Assembly (NCBI RefSeq): GCF_014205685.1
Contig: NZ_JACIIU010000004.1
Location: 1-64,000 of the forward strand
Reading direction: 5' to 3'
Origin: Paenochrobactrum gallinarii
GTDB lineage: Bacteria; Pseudomonadota; Alphaproteobacteria; Rhizobiales; Rhizobiaceae
Length of the DNA: 64,000 bases
Part shown: positions 1 to 9,363 of the stretch, one piece after another
Numbering within the stretch: the first letter of the stretch is position 1
Layout of the letters: each line of letters begins with the position of its first letter
Made by a program: the position numbers and the translations under genes
Notes under the pieces: generated by a model
The model's input: only the letters and a program-made list of their open reading frames with translations
The model's database searches: none
Told to the model about the DNA's origin: nothing

Positions 1-318
1 AAGCCACGAACGATAGTTTCTGACAACGGGACAGAAATGACCAGTCATGCCATTCTCAAGTGGTGTCAGGAGACAGGCATTGAATGGCACTACATAGCGC
101 CTGGCAAACCAATGCAAAACGGGTTTGTCGAAAGCTTCAACGGTAGTTTCCGCGACGAATGCCTGAACGAGACCTTGTTCTCATCGCTCGCTCAGGCACG
201 CACCGAGATCAAAGCATGGAAGGATGATTATAACAAAAACAGACCGCATTCCTCACTCGGCAATGTCACGCCGAATGAGTTCGCAATAAAAATGGCTCTA
301 GAAAAACGGGCCGCTTAA
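1..318 (+). CDS. IS3-family transposase OrfB, C-terminal part (5' end outside window)
   Basis: The frame is open from base 1 and stops at 316-318, so only the last 105 residues are visible. They hold the C-terminal half of an rve-type DDE integrase core: the second catalytic Asp in SDNGTEM, and the catalytic Glu in [14 protein letters not shown], followed by the [16 protein letters not shown] tail typical of IS3 OrfB (IS407/IS2-like groups). The protein catalyses copy-paste transposition of its own element. Its stop lies about 60 bp before the element end at 377, the usual spacing. Whether the upstream part (OrfA and the first catalytic Asp) is intact cannot be seen. Confidence 0.9.
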   Translation, partial: KPRTIVSDNGTEMTSHAILKWCQETGIEWHYIAPGKPMQNGFVESFNGSFRDECLNETLFSSLAQARTEIKAWKDDYNKNRPHSSLGNVTPNEFAIKMALEKRAA

Positions 319-352
319 GGCCAATAGTATAACCTAAGACTCTACTGAAAAA

Positions 353-377
353 TGGAGGAGCATTGGGGCCCAGGTCA
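353..377. repeat. Putative right inverted repeat of the IS3 element
   Basis: About 25 bp at the end of the element, finishing GGGGCCCAGGTCA. It was assigned from the TG/CA terminal rule of IS3 elements and its distance from the transposase stop. The partner left repeat is not in the window, so the inner boundary is approximate. Confidence 0.6.
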
Positions 378-413
378 ATTCGTTAGCCATCACCGCTTTC
401 AAAGGCTAGACTA

Positions 414-872
414 ATGTCTAGATTTGAACTTGAAACGCGCTTTGCAAGCTTAGAGAAACTTATACAGAAAGCAGCGACAAAAGGATTGGATGAGGAACAC
501 GCATCATATCTTTGTAAATTAGGGTGCGTTCAAGTTTGTGGTAATCTTGAGCGATGCATTGAAATAATCATTTGCAATCGGCTTTCCAACGCACCAAAAC
601 AATTCTCCAGCTTTCTCAAAACTTACTTTAAACGTGGAACGAATTATGATTGTGATAATATCATAGCATTATTACACAGACTGGATACAGACTGGGGGCA
701 TAAATTCAAAAACAATATAAAAGATAGCGATAAAGAAAGTATAAGCTCGTGCTACTCGGTTAGAAACTCAATCGCTCATGGTGGAGGTCAAAGTTTAGGG
801 ATAAAATCTTTACAGCAATACTATAATGCTAGCTTGAATATTGTCGCGGAAATTGAGCAAGCTGTGCGTTGA
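414..872 (+). CDS. HEPN-domain protein (RiboL-PSP-HEPN type)
   Basis: A 152-residue, all-helical, soluble protein. The segment around residues 30-52 (SYLCKLGCVQVCGNLERCIE) resembles the first conserved helix of RiboL-PSP-HEPN proteins. Residues 117-122 (RNSIAH, followed by GGG) give the R-x4-H signature that forms the RNA-cleaving active site in HEPN ribonucleases. Known HEPN proteins include toxins and defence effectors that cut RNA, but a role here is only inferred. The gene is more AT-rich than the core and lacks a good ribosome site before its ATG. It lies 36 bp after the end of an IS3 element, so its native promoter may have been displaced. No MNT-type antitoxin partner is visible; one could lie in the sequence interrupted by the IS, outside the window. 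Confidence 0.75.
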   Translation: MSRFELETRFASLEKLIQKAATKGLDEEHASYLCKLGCVQVCGNLERCIEIIICNRLSNAPKQFSSFLKTYFKRGTNYDCDNIIALLHRLDTDWGHKFKNNIKDSDKESISSCYSVRNSIAHGGGQSLGIKSLQQYYNASLNIVAEIEQAVR

Positions 873-941
873 CACCTTAATATAGATAACCCTTCAATCC
901 TGCGTTTTCAGAGAAATTTAAAAACTATATCTATTACATGT

Positions 942-1580
942 TCATCCCCCCCAGAGCGCTAATGCTTTCTCAGCATCCGCCCTATGGTCTCTAATGCGAT
1001 AGATAGTCTGTCTGGTCAGGCCTGTCTCCTTAGCAATAAAACTAATAGACACGCCATCTGACAAGCTAGACACGACCTTATCGAATGTAGCACGGTCATA
1101 ACTAGGCTTCCTGCCTTTATAGTTATCCTCACCAGCCCTAGCCTTTGCACCCGCTATGCCAGCCTTCTGAGCCTCCTTAGTAGCCTCAGTTTGCGCTTGT
1201 GCAGTTGCAGCCATGAACGCTATCAGTGCGTCTCTAACAGCCATTTGGATAGGGTCTGTGGTTGAGCCATCGAATGTCATGTTATTGATCACAGTCTTGA
1301 TGATCACACCACGGCGCATGAATTCCCTGATAGTGTCCGTAACGTCTGCATAGTTACGCCCTAAGCGATCAACCCAACGCACCACTAGAACGTCACCAGC
1401 GCGTAGCATATCAAACAAGCGCCTCCCCTCAGGACGATCTTTCATTAAGACACTGACACCAGATACACCATGATCAGCAATGACCTGATCAAACATAAAA
1501 CCAGCAGCCTCAGCCTGTGCCTGTTGGTGGTCTAGGTTCTGCTCTGAGGTTGATACACGGGCATATAGAATGGTCGCCAT
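942..1580 (-). CDS. Serine recombinase, resolvase/invertase family
   Basis: A 212-residue site-specific recombinase. The N-terminal catalytic domain (about 1-140) begins ATILYARVSTSEQ with the nucleophile Ser10 and continues with the conserved VVRWVDRLGRN block. A long helix follows, then a C-terminal helix-turn-helix (about 170-200, ISFIAKETGLTRQTIYRI) that binds DNA half-sites. GAGGA five bases before the ATG supports the start. The gene reads away from a cluster of resolvase-type half sites at 1596-1708. In Tn3-family transposons such proteins resolve cointegrates, and related ones keep plasmids monomeric. No Tn3 transposase is seen here, so this is a stand-alone module or a remnant. The family is clear; the specific role is not. 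Confidence 0.92.
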   Translation of the reverse strand: MATILYARVSTSEQNLDHQQAQAEAAGFMFDQVIADHGVSGVSVLMKDRPEGRRLFDMLRAGDVLVVRWVDRLGRNYADVTDTIREFMRRGVIIKTVINNMTFDGSTTDPIQMAVRDALIAFMAATAQAQTEATKEAQKAGIAGAKARAGEDNYKGRKPSYDRATFDKVVSSLSDGVSISFIAKETGLTRQTIYRIRDHRADAEKALALWGG

Positions 1581-1595
1581 AATATCCTCTTAGGG

Positions 1596-1708
1596 TGTAC
1601 GTTAGATATATGTCCGAATGAATATGTGTACGAAAATAAATAGTCAACCCTAACGGACAAAAATAAATACACATTACATATGACCGCTAAGGTATACCCT
1701 ATCGGACA
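1596..1708 (-). promoter_or_regulatory. res-like recombination site upstream of the resolvase gene
   Basis: Several copies of the Tn3/gamma-delta resolvase half-site (TGTCYRNTA) lie just upstream of the resolvase start. Positions 1681-1708 form a 28-bp site with half-sites TGACCGCTA and TATCGGACA around a perfect GGTATACC palindrome, so the central crossover dinucleotide is AT. TAACGGACA at 1651-1659 pairs loosely with TGTACGAAA at 1627. TGTACGTTA (1596) and TGTCCGAAT (1611) lie closest to the gene. The order, with the symmetrical 28-bp site farthest from the gene, matches a subsite III-II-I layout as in Tn21-type res. The resolvase promoter probably lies within it. Confidence 0.65.
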
Positions 1709-2070
1709 TACAGGCAGATGCCGCATGATCTAAGTGTGTCTGTCATTATCTGAATGGTTATACTCTTGTGCCTAGACCCTATCATAACATGACCAATCCA
1801 AATGCTTATCATTCATGCGTGTTTGAGACACTGGAACTAGGAAAAGCATAGGCCACGGGGGGGAAGCGATAATTCCACATATCCGATTACCGCCTGACAT
1901 TTTTTCTAAAAAACAATCCGGTTATTGAACTGACTGAATGATCAGACACCAGATAGCAGGGATTATGATTATTCACTGTAGCGTCAGACCGCCTAGAGCG
2001 AGCCTGCCGAGAGGCTCCCTTAGAGAATCAGACGAATCAAATAATGATATTTAGAACAATCACGACTAAA
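1709..2070. other. Non-coding stretch of the accessory region
   Basis: No open frame of convincing length or composition. A small hairpin (GAGCCT/AGGCTC, 2000-2017) is present without a U-run. It probably represents debris of the integrated element between the resolvase module and the tRNA gene. Confidence 0.5.
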
Positions 2071-2107
2071 AGCGTGGTACGTAAATGGGGTACGTAGCGT
2101 GGTACGC
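2071..2107. repeat. Direct-repeat cluster next to tRNA-Ala 3' end
   Basis: AGCGTGGTACG occurs at 2071-2081 and again at 2096-2106, with a third GGTACGT core at 2089-2095 between them. The cores are spaced 12-13 bp apart. It lies 64 bp outside the 3' end of the tRNA-Ala gene. Integrase arm-type binding sites beside tRNA attachment sites often look like this. No integrase gene is visible in the window, so this is an inference. Confidence 0.45.
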
Positions 2108-2170
2108 GGCCAACATTTCAACACTGCTAACTTATTGATTTTTAATGATAAGTACACTTCATATAGTGAA

Positions 2171-2246
<76 letters not shown>

Positions 2247-2415
2247 ATCAATCTTTGCTGCTTTTAAAGCAGGATGAACCGGGTGTTCATCTTAAAGATT
2301 CGCAAGTTTTAAACTTGCTATGGCGGCTACTTAAAGCGAGCCGCAAAGAAGATCAAGAGGTATTTTTCAACTCTTGTAAAAGTTTTGCACTTTTGTGCAT
2401 AACTATTTGAAAATC

Positions 2416-2442
2416 GGCGGATATTTAAGCTTAATACCCGCC
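2416..2442 (-). terminator. Weak terminator-like hairpin after the FYDLN gene
   Basis: A 10-bp stem (GGCGGGTATT / AATATCCGCC, one G-U) with a 7-nt loop, read on the minus strand 25 bp past the stop. It is followed by GATTTTC, so the U-run is short. Confidence 0.5.
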
Positions 2443-2466
2443 AATCTCTTAACTCGAAGGCGAAAA

Positions 2467-2841
2467 TCAGCCTTCGTCGTCTTCATCACTGACACCGCCG
2501 CCGATCAGGCCGGTCATGTCATCCTCGTCATCTTCTTCTTCGAGGAATGTGTCGTCGCCGTCATCATCGAGCTCGACATCATCATCCAGATCCGGAATAT
2601 CATCATCCTTCACATCACCATCTGCATCTTCAAGCGAGATGAATTCAGGTGCATCGGACGCAACATCCACGCCTTCTGCCTCTTCTTCTTCTTCTTCACG
2701 GCTATCAACCGATGTTTCGAAGTAAGAACGCGGATAAGATTGTCCTGTGTAAGGAGAAACAATCGGATCGCGATTGAGGTCATAAAATTTGCGACCCGTT
2801 TCCGGATCAATACGTTTAGTACCAAGTTCAGGTTTTGCCAC
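2467..2841 (-). CDS. TIGR02300/FYDLN acid-domain protein
   Basis: A 124-residue protein beginning VAKPELGTKR with the conserved block GRKFYDLNRDPIVSPYTGQSYP (about residues 16-37) that names the family, followed by a tail (about 50-124) that is almost entirely Glu/Asp. A GTG start at 2839-2841 is chosen because family members begin at this point and AGG lies upstream at good distance; an ATG 45 bases further up is possible. Function is unknown. The family is common in alphaproteobacteria, usually as here next to aroA. The acidic tail suggests binding of basic proteins or metal ions, but this is conjecture. Confidence 0.88.
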   Translation of the reverse strand: MAKPELGTKRIDPETGRKFYDLNRDPIVSPYTGQSYPRSYFETSVDSREEEEEEAEGVDVASDAPEFISLEDADGDVKDDDIPDLDDDVELDDDGDDTFLEEEDDEDDMTGLIGGGVSDEDDEG

Positions 2842-5150
<2,309 letters not shown>

Positions 5151-5354
5151 TTTTATCTGTTTGCCCAGATCATAAATACGCCAATCTTATTTTTTAAGAT
5201 TGGGATACTTGTACTACACCTGCTTTGCTCCGCGTTCACCGCGCCGGATAGTCTCTTGATTTTATTCAAGAAACGGAACCGGAGCCAGGCAATTTGAAAC
5301 ACGAACCACCGGCGCTCAGTATCCGACTATATGACGGATACTTCAGGAGTTTAC
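5151..5354 (+). promoter_or_regulatory. rpsA leader with two hairpins
   Basis: A 204-bp gap. The first hairpin (CCAATCTTA / TAAGATTGG, 5181-5203) has no U-run after it, so it is a poor terminator for aroA-cmk. The second (AGTATCCG / CGGATACT, 5318-5342, loop ACTATATGA) ends one base before the CAGGAG ribosome site of rpsA (5344-5349). A structure touching the ribosome site fits autogenous control of S1, known in enterobacteria, but that is inferred here. Confidence 0.5.
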
Positions 5355-7055
5355 ATGTCACAAATGAATCCTACACGCGAAGACTTCGAAGCTCTTCTGG
5401 CCGAATCTTTTGCATCTAATGACCTTGCAGAAGGTTACGTTGTCAAAGGCCGTATCGTTGCCATCGAAAAAGATATGGCAATCATCGATGCTGGTCTGAA
5501 GGTCGAAGGCCGGGTACCGCTGAAGGAATTTGGCGCCAAGGGTAAAGACGGCTCAATGAAGCCGGGCGATGAAGTCGAAGTTTACGTCGAACGCATCGAA
5601 AACGCCCTCGGCGAAGCTGTATTGTCACGTGAAAAAGCACGTCGCGAAGAAAGCTGGGTCAAGCTTGAACAGAAGTTCAACGCCGGCGAACGCGTTGACG
5701 GTGTTATCTTCAATCAGGTTAAGGGTGGCTTCACCGTTGATCTGGACGGCGCAGTTGCATTCTTGCCGCGCTCACAGGTTGATATCCGTCCTATCCGCGA
5801 TGTAACCCCGCTGATGCACAACCCGCAGCCGTTTGAAATTCTCAAAATGGACAAGCGTCGTGGCAACATCGTTGTTTCACGTCGTACAGTTCTTGAAGAG
5901 AGCCGTGCGGAACAGCGCTCTGAAATCGTTCAGAACCTTGAAGAAGGTCAGGTTGTTGAAGGCGTTGTCAAGAACATCACCGATTACGGTGCGTTCGTTG
6001 ACCTCGGCGGCATCGACGGTCTGTTGCACGTTACCGACATGGCATGGCGCCGTGTTAACCATCCATCGGAAATCCTCACCATCGGCCAGACCGTTAAGGT
6101 GCAGATCATCCGTATCAACCAGGATACACATCGTATCTCTCTCGGCATGAAGCAGCTTGAGAACGATCCTTGGGATGGCATTGGTGCGAAATACCCAATC
6201 GGCAAGAAGATCACCGGTACTGTAACCAACATCACCGACTACGGTGCATTTGTTGAAATCGAAGCCGGCATCGAAGGCCTGATCCACGTTTCAGAAATGT
6301 CGTGGACCAAGAAGAACGTACACCCAGGCAAAATCCTGTCCACAACACAGGAAGTTGAAGTTGTCGTTCTCGAAGTTGATCCGGTCAAGCGCCGCATCTC
6401 CCTCGGCCTCAAGCAGACCCTTGACAATCCATGGACAACCTTCGCTCAGAAATATCCGAAGGACACCATCGTTGAAGGTGAAGTTAAGAACAAAACCGAA
6501 TTCGGTCTGTTCATCGGTCTCGATGGCGATGTAGACGGTATGGTTCACTTGTCCGACCTCGACTGGAACCGTCCGGGCGAACAGGTTATCGAAGAATACA
6601 ACAAGGGCGATGTCGTTAAGGCAGTTGTTCTTGATGTAGACGTCGAAAAAGAACGTATCTCGCTCGGCATCAAGCAGCTGACCGGCGACAGCGTTGGCGA
6701 AGCAGCAACTTCAGGCGAACTGCGCAAAAACGCAGTTGTTGCATGTGAAGTAACCGCTGTAACCGACAACGGTCTGGAAGTACGTCTGGTTGACCACGAA
6801 CTGGATAGCTTCATCAAGCGTTCAGATCTGTCCCGTGACCGTGACGAACAGCGCACAGAGCGTTTCTCCGTTGGCCAGAAGCTCGACGCACGCGTCATCG
6901 CTTTCGACAAGAAAACCCGCAAATTGCAGGTTTCCATCAAGGCTCTCGAAATCGCTGAAGAAAAAGAAGCAGTTGCACAGTACGGTTCGTCTGATTCAGG
7001 CGCATCGCTCGGCGACATTCTTGCTGCAGCAATGAAAAAGTCAGAAAACAACTAA
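5355..7055 (+). CDS. rpsA: 30S ribosomal protein S1
   Basis: A 566-residue protein of six S1 (OB-fold) RNA-binding repeats, which brings mRNA to the 30S subunit. The repeats begin about residues 27, 115, 198, 284, 371 and 458; the central ones carry GxVxxITDYGAFVxL (VKNITDYGAFVDLGG, VTNITDYGAFVEIEA) and end RISLGxKQL. The start MSQMNPTREDFEALL is preceded by CAGGAG at 5-bp spacing, so the in-frame upstream extension to 5331 is rejected. It is followed by a strong terminator. Confidence 0.98.
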   Translation: MSQMNPTREDFEALLAESFASNDLAEGYVVKGRIVAIEKDMAIIDAGLKVEGRVPLKEFGAKGKDGSMKPGDEVEVYVERIENALGEAVLSREKARREESWVKLEQKFNAGERVDGVIFNQVKGGFTVDLDGAVAFLPRSQVDIRPIRDVTPLMHNPQPFEILKMDKRRGNIVVSRRTVLEESRAEQRSEIVQNLEEGQVVEGVVKNITDYGAFVDLGGIDGLLHVTDMAWRRVNHPSEILTIGQTVKVQIIRINQDTHRISLGMKQLENDPWDGIGAKYPIGKKITGTVTNITDYGAFVEIEAGIEGLIHVSEMSWTKKNVHPGKILSTTQEVEVVVLEVDPVKRRISLGLKQTLDNPWTTFAQKYPKDTIVEGEVKNKTEFGLFIGLDGDVDGMVHLSDLDWNRPGEQVIEEYNKGDVVKAVVLDVDVEKERISLGIKQLTGDSVGEAATSGELRKNAVVACEVTAVTDNGLEVRLVDHELDSFIKRSDLSRDRDEQRTERFSVGQKLDARVIAFDKKTRKLQVSIKALEIAEEKEAVAQYGSSDSGASLGDILAAAMKKSENN

Positions 7056-7080
7056 TTTTCTGACCAAGCGAAAAGCTTAA

Positions 7081-7120
7081 AAAAATGCCCGCCGATATCC
7101 CTATCGGCGGGCATTTTTGT
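7081..7120. terminator. Rho-independent terminator after rpsA (bidirectional)
   Basis: A perfect 13-bp stem ATGCCCGCCGATA / TATCGGCGGGCAT (7085-7097 / 7102-7114), loop TCCC, flanked by AAAAA and TTTTT. It serves rpsA and the converging yeiH-like gene. Confidence 0.93.
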
Positions 7121-7141
7121 TTGTACTTATTGGCTTTGCAA

Positions 7142-8167
7142 TCAGGCGATCTGCAAGAGCTTGATCAGGCCGAGGCTGATGGTGACCAAGAACAGCAGCG
7201 ATAAAACGGCTGTCAGTGTAACCCGACCACCGGCCTGCGCCACCGAGCGCACATCAACACCCAAGCCCAATGCCGCCATAGAAATGATTGTCAGAACCGT
7301 TGCGGTGTGCTGGATCACCGGCAGCAACGCTTCAGGGATGACACCCAGTGAGCGCAAAGCCAGCATGCCTAAAAAGCCGATAATGAACCAAGGCACCAGT
7401 TTGCTTAAACCCGGACGCGATCCTGCCTGACTATTACCATAGATGAGCGCCAGCACGAGAATAACCGGCCCCAGCATCAAAACACGCACCAACTTGACCA
7501 ATGTGCCCAATTGCAGGCTCAACGCGCTCACAGGGGCTGTAGCGGCCAAAACCTGCGGCACTGCATAGACAGTCAAACCAGCCATCACGCCATATTGGGT
7601 GAAAGACATATCTAAAAGCGGCACCAGCAACGGCAATAGCAGCACAACCACCACACCCAGAATAGCAGTAAACGCAATAGATGCTGCCACATCATCGCTT
7701 TTAGCCTCAATCACAGGCGCAGCAGCGGCAATAGCCGAGTTGCCGCAAATCGAATTACCGCAAGCAACCAGCATCGCCATTTTCGATGGCAAACGTAACA
7801 AGCGACCGATGCCGTAGCTCACCGCAATTGTCAGCATAACAACCGCTGCAATACCGGTAATCAATCCGGCACCAGCGGCAACAATAGCCGATGTGCTGAT
7901 TGATGCACCAAGCAAAACCACGGCAATTTCCAGTAGCATTTTTGCGGAGAAATTAATGCCGCCGGTAAATTTTGCCGATGGTCGTATGGTGGAGCGAATG
8001 GCAGTGCCAAGCAAAATTGCCAGCACCAGCGCCTCCAGCCAGGCGCGGCCAAAAATTTCAGCTTCGATCATTTCCAGACCAACCGCCACCAGCGCCACAC
8101 CGCTGCTCAGCAGCACACCCCGCCAGTTTTTGTGAACAAATGCGTTTAACTTTTCTGTCATTGCCAT
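7142..8167 (-). CDS. YeiH-family (UPF0324) putative sulfate exporter
   Basis: A 341-residue polytopic inner-membrane protein with about ten hydrophobic segments from start to end. Family marks include the ALVLAILLGTAIRS stretch near residue 52 and the repeated glycine/alanine-rich helices (VLLGASIST, ACGNSICGNSAIAAAAP). Members are annotated as sulfate exporters; the substrate is not proven for most. It is divergent from a LysR regulator at 8374, the same arrangement as yeiH/yeiE in enterobacteria, which suggests LysR control through the shared intergenic region. Confidence 0.88.
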   Translation of the reverse strand: MAMTEKLNAFVHKNWRGVLLSSGVALVAVGLEMIEAEIFGRAWLEALVLAILLGTAIRSTIRPSAKFTGGINFSAKMLLEIAVVLLGASISTSAIVAAGAGLITGIAAVVMLTIAVSYGIGRLLRLPSKMAMLVACGNSICGNSAIAAAAPVIEAKSDDVAASIAFTAILGVVVVLLLPLLVPLLDMSFTQYGVMAGLTVYAVPQVLAATAPVSALSLQLGTLVKLVRVLMLGPVILVLALIYGNSQAGSRPGLSKLVPWFIIGFLGMLALRSLGVIPEALLPVIQHTATVLTIISMAALGLGVDVRSVAQAGGRVTLTAVLSLLFLVTISLGLIKLLQIA

Positions 8168-8180
8168 ACACTTTGAGACT

Positions 8181-8283
8181 AGAGCGTGTCGCGCTTAATC
8201 ATATCCGCAGCGCTCGCTCTAATGTTTAATTTTACGCCTGTCTTTATCCCAAAACCGGTATCCACTTTTGGGAGACATGCTTT
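8181..8283. repeat. Rhizobiales-type palindromic repeat, copy A
   Basis: A composite element starting AGAGCGTGTCGCGCTTAATC and ending CCACTTTTGGGAGACATGC. It contains two imperfect inverted repeats: AGAGCG...CGCTCT (8181-8220) and the GTCT...CCCAAAA / TTTTGGG...AGAC arm (8240-8275). A second full copy lies at 9257-9363. This family of repeats is widespread between genes in Rhizobiales. Here it falls between the yeiH-like and LysR starts, inside their shared regulatory region. Confidence 0.85.
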
Positions 8284-8373
8284 ATTTTTCTCATCTTATG
8301 CAACAAATTATCTGTTCAATCCATTTCATTATATGGCATGATTTGTTCGATTAAATCGAATAATGGTAGTGTA

Positions 8374-9258
8374 ATGACGCTGGAACAGCTCCGCATTTTT
8401 ATTGCAGTCGCCGAGAAAGAACATCTGACTCAGGCGGCCAGTGAACTCCATCTGACGCCTTCGGCCGTCAGTTCGACCATCCGCACCTTAGAAGATCGCT
8501 ATAGCGCCACCCTCTTCAACCGGATTGGCCGCCGTATTGAACTGACCGATGACGGACGGATTTTTCTGGATGAAGCGCGCGCCACCTTGGCGCGTGCCCG
8601 TGCAGCCGAATTGACCCTGTCGGAACTCGGCGGATTAAAACGCGGCAGTCTCTCTATTTTTGCCAGCCAAACCATTGCCAGCTATTGGATGCCGCCTCTG
8701 CTTGCCCGCTTCAAAGCTGCATTTCCGGCCATCAATGTGGCACTGCATATCGGCAATACCCATAGTGTTGCCGAGGCCACGCGCGAAGGCATTGCCGATT
8801 TAGGTTTTGTTGAAGGCACGATCCACGAACCGAGCTTAAATATAAAACGCGTGGGTGAAGACCAGCTTGTTCTGGTGGTTGGCAAAGACCATCCATGGAT
8901 TCCCCATCCGCCTGCCGGTTTTGCTGATCTTGTGCAAGACGGACAATGGATTTTGCGTGAGGAAGGATCCGGCACCAGAGCCGTTTATGAAGATGCTTTG
9001 CGCGCGCAAGGTTTTGCACCTGAGCAACTGAAAATCGCGCTGGAACTTCCCTCCAATGAAGCGGTTTGTTCTGCCGTTCAATCGGGTGTTTATGCAACGG
9101 TGATTTCTGAACTGGCCGCCGCGCCGCATCTCTTATCCGGGCGACTGATCAGAATTGCCATGGCACTGCCACAGCGCCAGTTTCTGCTGGTTTCGCATAA
9201 AGAACGCTATCGCACCAAAGCCGCGCAGGCTTTGATTGATTTATTGCCAGCATGTTAG
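8374..9258 (+). CDS. LysR-family transcriptional regulator (YeiE/CysB-like)
   Basis: A 294-residue regulator starting MTLEQLRIFIAVAEKEHLTQ. The N-terminal winged helix-turn-helix (residues 1-60; TQAASELHLTPSAVSSTIRTLE) is followed by a periplasmic-binding-like effector domain (about 90-290) with LGFVEGTI and EEGSGTRAVYEDALR. The start at 8374 is preferred because the family begins at this Met; an upstream in-frame ATG at 8338 adds 12 unrelated residues. No strong ribosome site is seen. It probably controls the divergent yeiH-like exporter. Its stop codon TAG is formed by the first bases of a palindromic repeat. Confidence 0.92.
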   Translation: MTLEQLRIFIAVAEKEHLTQAASELHLTPSAVSSTIRTLEDRYSATLFNRIGRRIELTDDGRIFLDEARATLARARAAELTLSELGGLKRGSLSIFASQTIASYWMPPLLARFKAAFPAINVALHIGNTHSVAEATREGIADLGFVEGTIHEPSLNIKRVGEDQLVLVVGKDHPWIPHPPAGFADLVQDGQWILREEGSGTRAVYEDALRAQGFAPEQLKIALELPSNEAVCSAVQSGVYATVISELAAAPHLLSGRLIRIAMALPQRQFLLVSHKERYRTKAAQALIDLLPAC

Positions 9259-9363
9259 AGCGTGCCGCACTTAATGTTAGCCGCTGTGCTCGCTCTAACC
9301 TTCTGTTTTTTAAGCATGTCTTTATCCTAAAACCGCTGCCCACTTTTGGGAGACATGCTCTAG
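9257..9363. repeat. Rhizobiales-type palindromic repeat, copy B
   Basis: The second copy of the element at 8181-8283, starting AGAGCGTGCCGCACTTAATG and ending CACTTTTGGGAGACATGC then TCTAG. It fills the whole gap between two converging genes and contributes the stop codon of each: TAG at 9256-9258 for the LysR gene, and TAG on the minus strand at 9362-9360 for the transglycosylase gene. Confidence 0.88.

Larger units (their letters stand above)
1..377 (+). mobile_element. Right part of an IS3-family insertion sequence
   Basis: This contains the transposase 3' end and a plausible right terminus. The sequence ends in GGGGCCCAGGTCA, whose complement starts TGACCTGGGCCCC, with the TG...CA ends of the IS3 family. 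The left terminus and the target-site duplication are outside the window. The element sits 36 bp upstream of the HEPN gene start. Confidence 0.75.

Noticed and set aside
1532..1726. Minus-strand 64-codon frame upstream of the resolvase
   Set aside because: It overlaps the resolvase start and the res-like site, with no homology marks.
5181..5203. Terminator of aroA-cmk
   Set aside because: The hairpin is AT-rich and lacks a following T-run, so read-through into rpsA seems likely.
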